64,000 nt of DNA. Source: Gemmatimonadaceae bacterium (GTDB taxonomy: Bacteria; Gemmatimonadota; Gemmatimonadetes; Gemmatimonadales; Gemmatimonadaceae). Both the position numbers and the translations under genes were made by a program. The stretch is taken from the NCBI GenBank assembly GCA_025929535.1, contig JAICLZ010000016.1:1-64000 (forward strand), in the 5' to 3' direction. The notes under the pieces were generated by a model. The model was not told where the DNA came from. It ran no database searches and was given only the letters and a program-made list of their open reading frames with translations. Of this stretch, positions 1-10,504 are shown piece by piece; position 1 is the first letter of the stretch; each line of letters opens with the position of its first letter.

Positions 1-235
1 TCAGTGACTTCGGTTGCCAACCAAAGAAGCACCACTCCCCACGCGCCGTGCCGTCGCGGCGCACCGGTGCGATCCGTTTCTCATCCGTTCGATTCGTTCA
101 ATCCGTATTTCCAAAATTGTTGATGCCCGAATCGTGCGCGCCTGCCCGGAACGGCAACCGCCGCTCGGGCCGGCATCGACAATGAGATGCGGATCGAACG
201 GATGAAACGAAGAAGGCAAGAACCAGAACGAACGC
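1..235. repeat. Interspersed intergenic repeat, copy A (cut by the left window edge)
   Basis: Shares gttgccaaccaa (13-24) and a 32-bp exact match cgttcaatccgtatttccaaaattgttgatgc (95-126) with copy C at 39851-39882; also carries the gcccg...cgggc hairpin block. Confidence 0.8.
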
Positions 236-601
236 TCAGCGCTTTGCAGTAGCGCGCGCCGCGAGAGAGTCGCGCACGCGGCGGGCCTTGTCGCGAGAGC
301 TGCGGAGTTGAGCCGTAGCCGCGCGGCGGTGCTCGAATGCGGCGTAGCGAGGAGCGTAGGCCGAGTCGAGGCGATTGGCATCGCGGAGCGCGAGCGCCTC
401 GCTGTCGAGTGAGGCGCGTGAACGCGCGAAGCTCCGCTCGAGCGAATCGAGCGCGGCAGTCGCGTTTCGCAGCGCCGAGTCCTGCGGGCTCGCGAGCACT
501 TCCACGCCGTTCTTCCTCGTGGTAGTATCGACTCGTGCCGCGCGCGCGTGCTCGCCGCGACAGGCTGCGGCGAACATGGCCAGCATCACGGCCGGCGTCA
601 C
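236..601 (-). CDS. Small putative lipoprotein, hypothetical
   Basis: Minus frame VTPAVMLAMFAAACRGEHARAAR... looks like a lipobox signal peptide followed by a charged helical region; divergent from the TPM gene. Start uncertain. Confidence 0.45.
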   Translation of the reverse strand: MTPAVMLAMFAAACRGEHARAARVDTTTRKNGVEVLASPQDSALRNATAALDSLERSFARSRASLDSEALALRDANRLDSAYAPRYAAFEHRRAATAQLRSSRDKARRVRDSLAARATAKR

Positions 602-649
602 AACCCGCAACAACGAACTGCGACCGATCGCAAGGAGAGTCGGCTGACG

Positions 650-1477
650 GTGTGGCATAAGGCGCTGCAAGCTATGGGAGCCCTGCTCCTGCTGCAAACC
701 TCGGTGAAAATCCCCGAGCCGCGCGGCTACATCAACGACTTCGCCAACGTCATTCCTGCCGCAGATACGCTGCACATCCACGCGGTAATCGACGATGTGC
801 GCGCCAAATCCGGCGGAGAGATCGTGGTCGTCACCCTGCCCGACATCGGCGATGCGGCGCCAGCGGATGTCGCGCTCCAGATCGGCCGCACATGGAAAGT
901 CGGGAAGCTCGGCAAGCCCGGCGATCCGACGCGCAACACCGGCGTCATCATCCTCTTGCAGCCCAAGGAGACTGCGTCGTCCGGGCGCGGGCAGTGCTAC
1001 ATCGGCGTCGGCTATGGCAGCGAGGGCTTCATCACCGACGCGACGTCGGGGCAGATGTGCCGGGATGCCACCGATGACTTTCGGGCGCGCGACTACGGGG
1101 CAGGCATCGCGCAGATCACCGACCAGGTCGCACAGCGATTCGCCGACGAATATCATTTCACGCTCGACACGACGCTCGTTTCGGCCACGCCGAGGTCGCG
1201 GCCGGTGTCGAGCAGCGGCGGGCAGGTGCCGCTGGCGCAGATCGTCTTCATCCTGATCATCGTCTTCTTCCTGTTCAGCAGAGTGTCGCGGGGCGGGCGA
1301 GGCGGCTGTGGCGGATGCATCCCGATCTTCTTCCCGATCGGCGGTGGACGCGGTGGCGGGTGGGGCGGCGGCGGCTTTGGGGGCGGCGGCTTTGGGGGCG
1401 GTGGCGGCGGCGGAGGGTTCGGCGGGTTCGGCGGGGGTGGAGGTTTCGGCGGTGGTGGCGGCGGCTCCAGCTGGTGA
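650..1477 (+). CDS. TPM-domain (YgcG-like) protein with Gly-rich C-terminus
   Basis: IPEPRGYINDFANVIPAADTLHIHAVIDDVRAKSGGEIVVVTLPDIG... and IGVGYGSEGFITDA match the TPM domain; TM segment, then a GGG(F/W) tail. GTG start at 650 after an aaggagag RBS. Confidence 0.85.
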   Translation: MWHKALQAMGALLLLQTSVKIPEPRGYINDFANVIPAADTLHIHAVIDDVRAKSGGEIVVVTLPDIGDAAPADVALQIGRTWKVGKLGKPGDPTRNTGVIILLQPKETASSGRGQCYIGVGYGSEGFITDATSGQMCRDATDDFRARDYGAGIAQITDQVAQRFADEYHFTLDTTLVSATPRSRPVSSSGGQVPLAQIVFILIIVFFLFSRVSRGGRGGCGGCIPIFFPIGGGRGGGWGGGGFGGGGFGGGGGGGGFGGFGGGGGFGGGGGGSSW

Positions 1478-1494
1478 GATGACATGGCGAAATC

Positions 1495-2214
1495 ATGGCG
1501 AAAATGACGCTCGACGAGCTCGTTGCGCAGCTCCGGAAGGCCTTCGGTGACGGGCTGGTGTCCGTCGTGTTGTACGGCTCCGCGGCAGCGGGGGAGCACA
1601 TTCCCAAGCGCTCGGACTTCAACGTGCTCGTACTCGTGCGCGAGCTCGGACTGCCTGAGCTGGAGCGCGAGGCGGCGATCGCGCGTGCGTGGGGCGAGGC
1701 GGGGAATCCGCCGCCCCTGACGCTCACGGTTGGCGAGTGGCGATCGTCGAGCGATGTGTTCCCGATGGAGTACGCCGACGTGCTCGAGCGGCATCGGGTG
1801 CTCTACGGCACGCCGCCCTTCGACGGGATCTCGGTGGCGCCGCGCAACCTACGCCTGCAGCTCGAGCACGAGTCCATGGGAAAGCTGCTGCAGCTTCGGC
1901 AGGGCGTCCTGGCGGCCGGCGGCGACCGCAAGCGCGTGGTGGAGCTGCTCGCCGGTAGCCTGAGCACCTTCATGGTCATCTTTCGGGCGCTGCTCCGCTA
2001 CCAGGGCGAATCGCCGCCAACCGACTACGAGCGCCTCGTGAGCGCGGTCGCTGCGAGAACCGGGATCGACGGCGCGCCGTTCGTGCGTGTCGTTCGTCAT
2101 CTTCGCGGAAGCGGGAAGCTTCCGGAGACCGAGGTTCAGCAGGTGCTCGCCGGCTACCTGGCTGGTGCGCACGCGCTGGTCGACTACCTCGACCGACTTG
2201 AGGACTCGCCATGA
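1495..2214 (+). CDS. Nucleotidyltransferase-domain protein
   Basis: VSVVLYGSAAAGEHIPKRSDFNVLVLV resembles the nucleotidyltransferase GSxxxG..SDxN/D motif; helical C-terminal part. Confidence 0.6.
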   Translation: MAKMTLDELVAQLRKAFGDGLVSVVLYGSAAAGEHIPKRSDFNVLVLVRELGLPELEREAAIARAWGEAGNPPPLTLTVGEWRSSSDVFPMEYADVLERHRVLYGTPPFDGISVAPRNLRLQLEHESMGKLLQLRQGVLAAGGDRKRVVELLAGSLSTFMVIFRALLRYQGESPPTDYERLVSAVAARTGIDGAPFVRVVRHLRGSGKLPETEVQQVLAGYLAGAHALVDYLDRLEDSP

Positions 2215-2705
2215 AACGAATGCTGCTCGTGCCCGCGCTGGCGCTCCTGTGCGCGTGCCCGTCGGACAAGAAGGTTGCGGCACCCGCCGTCGCCCAGGAC
2301 ACCACGCCAGTCGACCTGAGCGCCGTCAAAACGAACATGCCGGCGGCGGCGCCGGACACATTCAAGCCGCCGGTGTTCGCGAAGCCCGGAGCGTCGCAGA
2401 AGATTCCGAACGCGCCCCCGGAGCTGCTGGAAGTGGTGGAGCGGGAGCAGGCGTTCTCGAAGTTCTGCTATCAGGAATTCGGCGAGAAGGCCGATCCCTC
2501 GCTGCAGGGCGGCGTGGCGATGGTGGTGACGGTTGGCGGCGAAGGCGTGAATGATGCCAAGGTGAGGGCGGACAGCTGGTCGTCGAAGGCGGGAAAGCAG
2601 GTGAATGGCTGCCTCAACGAGAAGGCGGCGCGCGCGTGGAAGATACCGGCGGACGCGGTCAAGCCCGGACAATACATCGTACAGCTGGCGTTCCGTCCGA
2701 CGTAA
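2211..2705 (+). CDS. Hypothetical lipoprotein, possible TonB-C/AgmX-like C-terminal fold
   Basis: MKRMLLVPALALLCACPSDKK lipobox; 4-bp overlap with the upstream CDS. Confidence 0.6.
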   Translation: MKRMLLVPALALLCACPSDKKVAAPAVAQDTTPVDLSAVKTNMPAAAPDTFKPPVFAKPGASQKIPNAPPELLEVVEREQAFSKFCYQEFGEKADPSLQGGVAMVVTVGGEGVNDAKVRADSWSSKAGKQVNGCLNEKAARAWKIPADAVKPGQYIVQLAFRPT

Positions 2706-2761
2706 CTTTGTTGAGAGCACGGCTCCACGTAGATTCTTCAATTCCGCTGCGGAGACAGACG

Positions 2762-3391
2762 ATGCGACCTGCGACGCAACTCGCGATGCGATATGGGAAA
2801 TGGCTTGTCCTGGCACTGCCGTTCGCTCTGGCCGGTTGCGGCTACAACACGATCCAGACGCTGGACGAGCAGACGAATTCGGCGCGCAGTCAGATCGAGG
2901 TGCAGCTGCAGCGACGGGCCGACCTGATTCCGAATCTCGTGTCGACGGTGAAGGGATACGCCGCGCACGAGGAGCAGGTGTTCAGCGAGGTCGCGCAGGC
3001 GCGTGCGGGCCTGCTCGGCGCCGTGCAGTCGCACGATCCGCAGCAGATGGCCGACGCGAATGCCGCGGCGACCACCGCCCTCGGGCGGCTGCTCGCGATC
3101 TCCGAGGCGTACCCGCAGCTCAAGGCGGATCAGGGTTTTCTCAAGCTGCAGGATGAGCTGACCGGCACCGAGAATCGCATTGCGGTCGCGCGCGGCGATT
3201 ACAACAAGGCAGCGCAGGATTACAACACGTACATCAGAACCTTCCCGACTGCGCTCACCGCGAAGGTGATCGGCGCGAAGGCGAAGGCGTACTTCGAGGT
3301 CACGAACGCCGCCAACCGTGAGGCGCCCAAGGTCGACTTCTCGAAGCCTGCGCCAGCGCCGGCGCCGGCGGCGCCCTCCAAGGTTCCGTGA
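2762..3391 (+). CDS. lemA: LemA family protein
   Basis: CGYNTIQTLDEQTNSARSQIEVQLQRRADLIPNLVSTVKGYAAHEE is the LemA signature. Confidence 0.93.
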   Translation: MRPATQLAMRYGKWLVLALPFALAGCGYNTIQTLDEQTNSARSQIEVQLQRRADLIPNLVSTVKGYAAHEEQVFSEVAQARAGLLGAVQSHDPQQMADANAAATTALGRLLAISEAYPQLKADQGFLKLQDELTGTENRIAVARGDYNKAAQDYNTYIRTFPTALTAKVIGAKAKAYFEVTNAANREAPKVDFSKPAPAPAPAAPSKVP

Positions 3392-4005
3392 GTCGCCGGC
3401 GTCTCACGTGTGCGAGGGCGCGGCCGATGCTGGTCGCGCTCTTCGTTTGTGGCTGCTCGTCATCGGGAGTGCCGCGCGTCTCCGGAACATCTCCCGCGCG
3501 CGCGCCCGCGATTCTCTTTCCCCTCGCGGCGGATTCCGTGCGCTTCACGAGCGGCTTCGGGGATCCCCGCGCGGGCGGTCGCACGCATCATGGACAGGAC
3601 CTGTTCTGCGCGAAGTGGACGCCGATTCTCGCAGTCGTGAATGGTACCGTCGACTGGATCGCGAGTGGTCGCCCGAAGAACGGCAAGAGCTATTCGATTC
3701 TGTTGCGCGGGGACGATGGCAATCAATACTTCTACGACCATTTGAACAACGACAACCCGGGAACGAAGGACAACCTGGGTGATCCGGATCTCGCCTACGC
3801 CCCGGGGATGCACGATGGTGCACGTGTAACCGCCGGCGAGATAATCGGATACGTCGGAGATTCCGGAGATGCGGAGGCCTCGGGGCCGCACCTGCATTTC
3901 GAGATTCATCTGCGCAGCTGGGACGATCCGGTGGATCCCGGTCCCGCTCTCCATGCAGCGCTCGCGCGGCGCGATGCGTCGAGCGGCCGCCGATCGCGTC
4001 CCTGA
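3388..4005 (+). CDS. M23 family metallopeptidase lipoprotein
   Basis: SGFGDPRAGGRTHHGQDLF...GPHLHFEIH M23/LytM motifs; N-terminal lipobox (FVCGCSSSG). Confidence 0.85.
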   Translation: MSRRRLTCARARPMLVALFVCGCSSSGVPRVSGTSPARAPAILFPLAADSVRFTSGFGDPRAGGRTHHGQDLFCAKWTPILAVVNGTVDWIASGRPKNGKSYSILLRGDDGNQYFYDHLNNDNPGTKDNLGDPDLAYAPGMHDGARVTAGEIIGYVGDSGDAEASGPHLHFEIHLRSWDDPVDPGPALHAALARRDASSGRRSRP

Positions 4006-4343
4006 CCGTTCGTCCGGGTCGACGCCGACACATTCGCGCATGATGTCGGAGCCTCGTCAAGATCTGCTTGTCTCGTCTTGACAGTCTTGTCCGCCCGCCC
4101 TATTGTCGTGGCGACTGCTGCACCTCTCCCAACGATTTTCCGCGCGTCATCACCCGCGCACATCGTCCCACCTCCGTCTCACGAAAGAGATCTCGCATCT
4201 CGCACGCCGGCATCTCGCTCTCGCCGTGCGCGCGAGATTGATGTATCGGCAATCGACCATTCGAGCAGGAGGTGCCCGGAGATGCTCATTCGTTCGACCC
4301 GTCGTGTGAACAGGATCGGAAGCAGCCAACCAATGGAGGGCGC

Positions 4344-7300
4344 ATGAGGTTTCGTGTTCTGTCAGTGCTCGCGGTGCTCGCTCTCGTTGCCGCGCCTCGA
4401 GGGGCGCGCGCACAGGGAGAGGCGCTGCTCACGGGTAAGGTCACCAGCGTCGCTGGGGCGCCCGTCGAAGGTGCGCAGGTCTATCTCGACAAGATGGCGC
4501 TCGGCGGGGAAACGAAGGCGGATGGCTCGTATCGCTTCACCGTGCCCGCGGCGCGCGTCACCGGGCAGCAGGCGCTGCTCAGCGTGCGACTTCAGGGATT
4601 CAAGCCGAAGTCCGTCACGATCACGCTGAACCCCGGCAACATCACCACCGATTTCCAGCTCGAGACGCAGGCGGTCGTGCTGCAGCAGCTCGTCATCACG
4701 GGCGAAGGCACGATCACCACGAACGAGAAGCTCGGCGCGACGGTCAACAACGTCGGCGCCGAGCAAATCGCCAAGGCCAACGAGCAGAATCTCACCGAGT
4801 CGCTCGCGGGCAAGGCGCCGAACGTGCAGGTCACGTCGGAGTCGGCGGATCCCGGCAGCAGCGTGAACATCCAGATCCGCGGCTTGAAGACCTTCTCCGG
4901 CGACGGACAGCCGCTGTTCATCGTCGACGGCGTGCCGGTGGACAACTCATCCATCAACACGCAGGGACAGTTCGCGAACAACGCGGAGCAGGGCACGGTC
5001 AATCCGAACCGCATCGTCGACATCAATCCGAACGATGTGGAGTCGGTCACGATCCTCAAGGGCTCCGCGGCGGCCGCGATCTACGGCGCGCGCGCAGCCC
5101 AGGGCGTCGTGATCATCACCACCAAGAGCGGCAAGTCCGGCAAGACGCAGTACTCGCTGCACTCGTCGTACTCGTTCGACAAGGTGACCTCGGGCTATCC
5201 GCTGCAGACGTCCTACGGCCAGGGCAACAACGGCTTCCTCGCCGACAACGGCGTCGTGGCCGACACGGATGCCTTCTCCTCCAGCCACAGCTGGGGACAG
5301 CCGCTGGCGCCCGGAACGACGACGTACAATCACTTCAACGAGATGTTCGAGACCGGCCATGTCGCCGACAACAATCTCTCGATCTCGGGTGGTGACGACC
5401 GCCGCACCTTCTTCCTCTCGGGCGGCATCAACAACAACTCCGGTATCGTCGCCGGTCCGAACGACAGCTACAAGCGCCAGACGATTCGCCTCAAGGCGTC
5501 GCAGCTGATCGGCGATAAGTTCAAGATCGGCGGCAATCTCTCGTACATCGACTCGCGCGGCTCGTACATCCAGCGCGGCGACAACACGAGCGGCATCATG
5601 CTCGGCGGCCTTCGCACGCCGCCCGAATGGAACAACAAGGATTTCTTCGCCTCGAACGGCATGTACAAGACGTACCGGTTCCAGACGCCGTCGCTGCTGT
5701 CAGCTACGGTGGGACGTGGCTACGACAATCCGTTCTGGATCACGTCCGAGGCTCCGGCCAACTCGAACCTCAACCGCGTGCTCGGCAACGTCGACATGAA
5801 CTGGGAGCCTGCTGATTGGCTCAAGATCCAGGAGGTGGCGGGCGCCGACTACTACACGGACTCGCGTCTCGAGGCGCTTCCCGAGGGGAACTCGACGACG
5901 TCCGTGGGTCAGGTGATTCGTGCGGACTACAACAACTACATTCTCGACCACAATCTGACGGCGATCGCGAGCCATACGTTCTCACCGTCGTTCACGGGAA
6001 CGTTCACGCTCGGCCAGAATCTGAACGCGACGGACTTCAAACAGATCTACGTGCTCGGCACGGGGCTGATCGCGCCAAAGCCGTTCGAGGTGCTCAACAC
6101 GGTCAGCAAGGATCCGAACGACAGCACGGCGAAAGTCCGTCGCGAGTCGTATTTCGGGCAGGCGACCGCGGACCTCTGGGACCAGCTCTTCCTCACGGGC
6201 GCGCTCCGCAACGACGGATTCTCCACGTTCGGCTCGAACAACCGGCGTCACTGGTTCCCGAAGGCGAGCGCCGCGTGGACCTTCACGAAGGCGATCTCCG
6301 GCCTCACCGACAAGATCGATTTCGGCAAGGTGCGCTTCGCATACGGGCAGACCGGGCGCGAGCCGCTCGTCTACACCACGAACAGTCTGTTCCGCGTCGG
6401 TACCTTCACCGAGTACGGTGGGGATGCCTCTGGTATCCTGCGCACGATCTATCAGGGCCAGGCGGGACTCATTGGACCGAACGCGGTCGGCAGCGACAGT
6501 CTGCGGCCGGAAAAGACCCGCGAATACGAGGGTGGGCTCGACTTCGGGCTCTTCAAGGGCTGGGCGACGGTCGGCATTTCCTATTACGACTCGAAGACGA
6601 CGGACGTCATTTTCCAGGGCCCGACGCCTCCGTCGAGCGGCTTCACTTCGATCGTTAAGAACGCCGCGACGATCACGAACAAGGGCTGGGAAGTCACCTC
6701 GGACCTGCACCCGGTTCGTGGAGAGAACTTCAACTGGAACGTGGGATTGGTCTGGGGCCGCAATCGCAATCTCGTGACGAACCTCAGCGGCTCGACCGAC
6801 ATTCTCGTCGGCTCGCAGGCGATTCTCACCACCGTTGCCCGCGTTGGATATCCAACGGGCTCGTTCGCGGGTTTCGACTTCGTGCGCTGCGGCAGAGGGC
6901 TCACGGTCGGCGACGACAACATCGATCAGGACGTGTGCCAGGGCAAGCCGAACGGAACGCTGTACATCGGCGACAACGGATTCCCGGTGCTCGATCAGGA
7001 CAATCTTCGAGTGTTGGGGAGCTCACAGCCCGACTGGACCGGCAGCGTGCGCACCGACGTGACGTTCCTCAAGCACTGGAACGTGTCGGCACTGCTCGAC
7101 ATCAAGCACGGCGGCCAGGCGTACAACGGCACGCGCGGCGCGCTCTACGTCTACGGAACGCACAAGGACACCGACATTCGCGGACAGACGTTCGTCTTCG
7201 GACCGTCGGCCAACGGCGTGCAGGGCTTCCACGGGGACGCGAACGTCACGGGCCCCGGCGCCGGTGTCCCGGTGATCATCGACCAGAACTGGTTCGAGAA

Positions 7301-7592
7301 CGATGGCGGCGCGTTCGGAGGCAATGCGGTCGACTTCATCGAGGATGCGGGCTTCACCAAGCTTCGCGAAGTCTCGGTCGGCTACACGTTCGTGCAGCCG
7401 TGGGTCTCGCGCTCGCTCGGCCTGTCCAGCATCGATCTGCGAGTCGCGGGGAGAAATCTCGCGACGTGGACGCATTACAGCGGTATCGACCCCGAAACGC
7501 AGCTCGGCGGGGCGACGCTCGTTGGGGGCTTCGACTGGTTCAACAATCCGCAGGCACGCTCGCTCGTTGTCACCGTTGGACTCAACCGCTAA
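4344..7592 (+). CDS. SusC/RagA-family TonB-dependent outer-membrane protein
   Basis: Carboxypeptidase-like N-domain, plug with GLKTFSGDGQPLFIVDGVPVDN and NDVESVTILKGSAAAAIYGARAAQGVVIITTK; beta-barrel C-terminus. Confidence 0.95.
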   Translation: MRFRVLSVLAVLALVAAPRGARAQGEALLTGKVTSVAGAPVEGAQVYLDKMALGGETKADGSYRFTVPAARVTGQQALLSVRLQGFKPKSVTITLNPGNITTDFQLETQAVVLQQLVITGEGTITTNEKLGATVNNVGAEQIAKANEQNLTESLAGKAPNVQVTSESADPGSSVNIQIRGLKTFSGDGQPLFIVDGVPVDNSSINTQGQFANNAEQGTVNPNRIVDINPNDVESVTILKGSAAAAIYGARAAQGVVIITTKSGKSGKTQYSLHSSYSFDKVTSGYPLQTSYGQGNNGFLADNGVVADTDAFSSSHSWGQPLAPGTTTYNHFNEMFETGHVADNNLSISGGDDRRTFFLSGGINNNSGIVAGPNDSYKRQTIRLKASQLIGDKFKIGGNLSYIDSRGSYIQRGDNTSGIMLGGLRTPPEWNNKDFFASNGMYKTYRFQTPSLLSATVGRGYDNPFWITSEAPANSNLNRVLGNVDMNWEPADWLKIQEVAGADYYTDSRLEALPEGNSTTSVGQVIRADYNNYILDHNLTAIASHTFSPSFTGTFTLGQNLNATDFKQIYVLGTGLIAPKPFEVLNTVSKDPNDSTAKVRRESYFGQATADLWDQLFLTGALRNDGFSTFGSNNRRHWFPKASAAWTFTKAISGLTDKIDFGKVRFAYGQTGREPLVYTTNSLFRVGTFTEYGGDASGILRTIYQGQAGLIGPNAVGSDSLRPEKTREYEGGLDFGLFKGWATVGISYYDSKTTDVIFQGPTPPSSGFTSIVKNAATITNKGWEVTSDLHPVRGENFNWNVGLVWGRNRNLVTNLSGSTDILVGSQAILTTVARVGYPTGSFAGFDFVRCGRGLTVGDDNIDQDVCQGKPNGTLYIGDNGFPVLDQDNLRVLGSSQPDWTGSVRTDVTFLKHWNVSALLDIKHGGQAYNGTRGALYVYGTHKDTDIRGQTFVFGPSANGVQGFHGDANVTGPGAGVPVIIDQNWFENDGGAFGGNAVDFIEDAGFTKLREVSVGYTFVQPWVSRSLGLSSIDLRVAGRNLATWTHYSGIDPETQLGGATLVGGFDWFNNPQARSLVVTVGLNR

Positions 7593-7611
7593 CCCGCGAG
7601 GAGGAGAGCAC

Positions 7612-9024
7612 ATGAAAAAGACTCACAAGCTCGCGCTCGTCGCGACGTTCGTAACGTTCGCCGCCGCCGGCTGCAACAGCTTTCTCACCGGCGATTGCGT
7701 GAGCAATAGCTGCAACCAGCCGACCAGCGCCACTTCGGACCAGCTGTTCATCGGCGTGCAGATTGGCGTCATGGGCAACTGGGAGACCTATCCCATGAAT
7801 CTCCTGCCGCTCTGGGCACAGCAGATCGCAGGGGTGAATCGCCAGTGGGCCAGCTACTCGAATTACGGCTCCGGCACGGACGACTTGACGTCGGACGGGC
7901 TCTGGATCGCGATGTATGCGTCGGGCGGTCTCGCCGACATTCGGAACGGTGAAGCGCAGGCCACCACGGCCGGCAACATGAAGGCAGTCGGCCAGTTTCA
8001 GGTGATCGAGGCGCTCACGATCGGCTTCATCACGGATCTCTGGGGCGATGTCCCCTTCGATTCAGCCGGAACGCCGTTCCCGACGTTCGACACGCAAGCG
8101 GCCGTCTACGCACACGTCGAGGCACTGCTCGACACGGCCATCACGAATCTGAGTGGAAGCGGCGCCGGAAACGCCGTCGATTTCTACTTCAGCAATGATT
8201 TCTCGAAGTGGATCGCGACCGCGCACACGCTCAAGGCCCGCTACTACATGCACACGGCCGAGAACGGCGATCTCTCGTACGACAACACGAAGCTGAACAG
8301 CGTGCTGACGGAGACGGCGCAGGGTATCTCGAGTCCCGACGGCGATTTCGCGACGGTGCACTCGAGTACCACCTTCGAGCAGAACCTCTTCTACGAGTTC
8401 CTCGTGGGCTCGCGTGCCGGCGACGTGGAGCCTTCGTCGCTCCACATCAATCTGGCGAAGCAGTTCAACGACGATGCGCTGCTCGCGGAGCTCTACAACA
8501 AGAACAGCTCGGGCCAGTACCTCGGCTCACCTGCCGGCGTCTCGGCGGGCAGCAACGTATCGACCTTCGCGCTCGGCCCCGAGTACAGGCAGGGGATCGT
8601 CACCAATGCCGAGAATCTTCTGCTCGATGCGGAGGCGCACTACCGGCTCGGTCAGTTCGGCCCGGCCCTCGCGGATCTCAATCTCGAGCGTACCAATTAC
8701 GGAGAGAGCGGTTCGGCAGTGGTTCCGGGTGGCACCAATGGATTGCTCGTCGGCATTCTCGAAGAGAAGTTCGTGCGCCTCTTCCTGAATCCCGAGGTGT
8801 ACTTCGATTATCTCCGCACCTGCGTTCCGAACCTCTCGCTTCCGGCGAACCACACCGGAGGCTTTCAGTACGTGCCAGCCCGTCTCCCATACAGCTACAC
8901 CGAGCAAACGACGAATACCGCAAATACTCCTGCAGATCCGATTGCCAACGCCGTATGGCCGAAGCATGCGACGGGACCAGCCGGCATCACGTGCGCTGGC
9001 CAGGTCGACCGTCCCGGAGTCTAG
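7612..9024 (+). CDS. SusD/RagB-family lipoprotein
   Basis: Lipobox (FAAAGCNSF), helical SusD-like architecture, directly downstream of SusC with a strong RBS (gaggagagc). Confidence 0.85.
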   Translation: MKKTHKLALVATFVTFAAAGCNSFLTGDCVSNSCNQPTSATSDQLFIGVQIGVMGNWETYPMNLLPLWAQQIAGVNRQWASYSNYGSGTDDLTSDGLWIAMYASGGLADIRNGEAQATTAGNMKAVGQFQVIEALTIGFITDLWGDVPFDSAGTPFPTFDTQAAVYAHVEALLDTAITNLSGSGAGNAVDFYFSNDFSKWIATAHTLKARYYMHTAENGDLSYDNTKLNSVLTETAQGISSPDGDFATVHSSTTFEQNLFYEFLVGSRAGDVEPSSLHINLAKQFNDDALLAELYNKNSSGQYLGSPAGVSAGSNVSTFALGPEYRQGIVTNAENLLLDAEAHYRLGQFGPALADLNLERTNYGESGSAVVPGGTNGLLVGILEEKFVRLFLNPEVYFDYLRTCVPNLSLPANHTGGFQYVPARLPYSYTEQTTNTANTPADPIANAVWPKHATGPAGITCAGQVDRPGV

Positions 9025-9126
9025 CGATCGCAGTAAGCCGTCTGCCCGGCCGATCGTGACCGGGCAGGCGACACTCCACTTTCGATTGCTTCACATCGAT
9101 CATTCCAGTCTTCAGGAGCCGTGTTC

Positions 9127-9522
9127 ATGAACAACAAGATGTTGAGGCTCGCGGTTGTGGCCGTAGGCGTGGTGGCCGCCGCCGCTTGCACCAAGAAGGA
9201 CAGTAACTCGATTACCGGGAGTACCGATTACACCTCGGTGCAGCTGGCATCCGATCCAGGCTCGTTCACGGTTCCCGTGGGCGATTCAGCCGAGTTCACG
9301 CCCACGGCAACCATCGAGCCGCAGGGTGTCGCGATTGCGAATGCTACGGCCAACATGACGTTCAGCTTCGCAGACCCGACCATCGCCGAGGTCAATGGCA
9401 GTGGCTTCGTGCAGGGTGACGCGGTAGGCTCCACGACGCTCACGATCACCTACACGGATGTGAACCACAACTTCACGACGACGACGCTCGACGTTCCCGT
9501 GACGGTGATCGCGGCTCCCTAG
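9127..9522 (+). CDS. Small Ig-like (BIG2-type) lipoprotein
   Basis: VVAAAACTKKDSN lipobox; beta-rich FADPTIAEVNGSGFVQGDAVGSTTLTITYTD repeat typical of BIG2 folds. Confidence 0.6.
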   Translation: MNNKMLRLAVVAVGVVAAAACTKKDSNSITGSTDYTSVQLASDPGSFTVPVGDSAEFTPTATIEPQGVAIANATANMTFSFADPTIAEVNGSGFVQGDAVGSTTLTITYTDVNHNFTTTTLDVPVTVIAAP

Positions 9523-9545
9523 CGGCATCGCGAACCAGATGTACG

Positions 9546-9580
9546 ACGCGCCCGATCGGAGAAATCCCGATCGGGCGCGT
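9546..9580. terminator. Perfect 14-bp stem hairpin between convergent genes
   Basis: acgcgcccgatcgg-agaaatc-ccgatcgggcgcgt; lies between stop codons of convergent CDSs; no strong U-tract. Confidence 0.65.
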
Positions 9581-9607
9581 TGTCCTTCGCCGCCTGCGCT
9601 TCCGAGC

Positions 9608-10504
9608 TCAGTCTGGAATCACGCCCTCGGGGAGCACGTACGTCAGCGGATCGACCACCTTTCCATTCACGTGGATCTCGTAGTGCACGTGCGGGCCCGT
9701 GGAGAGCCCCGTGCTGCCCACGTTGGCGATGAGCTGGCCGCGTTTCACGCGCTGGCCCGGGCGCACGAGCACCTTCGAGCAGTGCGCGTATTTCGTGATG
9801 ATGCCATCGCCATGGTCGATCTCGAGGACGTTGCCGTAGCCCGTCTCCCACGTCACGCGCTGCACGACTCCGCCCGCCGGCGCGACGATCGGGGCGCCCA
9901 TCGGCGCGCTCACGTCGATGCCCTCGTGCGGCCGCGCGTAGTGCAGGATGGGATGGAAGCGCGACAGGCTGAAGTTGCTCGAGAGCCATCCCGCGGTGGG
10001 CATGATCGACGGGATCCGCGCCATCCGTTCGGTGTTGTGCGCCAGCGTTCCCGACACCTCGGCGAAGCTCGCCGCGAGTGAGTTGGCGCGCTTGATCATC
10101 CCGTCGATGTCGCTCGTGCTGCTCACGGTCATCTCGCTCACGTGCCCGATGGAGAGAATGGCGCCGGAGCTGTCGCGGTGCTGCAGCGCCGAATCGCTCT
10201 CGAGGCCGGCCAAGAGGCGAATCTGTTGATCACGACGCGAGATCGCACGCAGCGTGTCATCGAGGCTGTCGAGACGTGCCTGCATGAGCGAGAGGTCGCC
10301 GCCCACCAGGCCGCGCTCGTCACTGTGCCGAAGCGTGAGCGCGACGTGACTGAGCGCGACGCCAACGCCCATCGCGGCGACGAGTCCCAGCGCGCTCGCG
10401 CCGATCGCGAGGCGTTTGATGAGTTTTTCGGAGAGCGAGAAGCTGCGGGGAGAGTCCGAGCCGTGCGGTACGACGAGAAAGGTCCAGCGGCGCTGAGGCG
10501 GCAT
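9608..10504 (-). CDS. M23 family peptidase with N-terminal TM/coiled coil
   Basis: FHPILHYARPHEGIDVSAPMGAPIVAPAGGVV...GLSTGPHVHYEIHVNGKVVDP. Confidence 0.92.
   Translation of the reverse strand: MPPQRRWTFLVVPHGSDSPRSFSLSEKLIKRLAIGASALGLVAAMGVGVALSHVALTLRHSDERGLVGGDLSLMQARLDSLDDTLRAISRRDQQIRLLAGLESDSALQHRDSSGAILSIGHVSEMTVSSTSDIDGMIKRANSLAASFAEVSGTLAHNTERMARIPSIMPTAGWLSSNFSLSRFHPILHYARPHEGIDVSAPMGAPIVAPAGGVVQRVTWETGYGNVLEIDHGDGIITKYAHCSKVLVRPGQRVKRGQLIANVGSTGLSTGPHVHYEIHVNGKVVDPLTYVLPEGVIPD

Noticed and set aside
1300-1477. Gly-rich low-complexity tract as a novel repeat element
   Set aside because: In-frame Gly-rich tail of a TPM-domain protein, common in this family.
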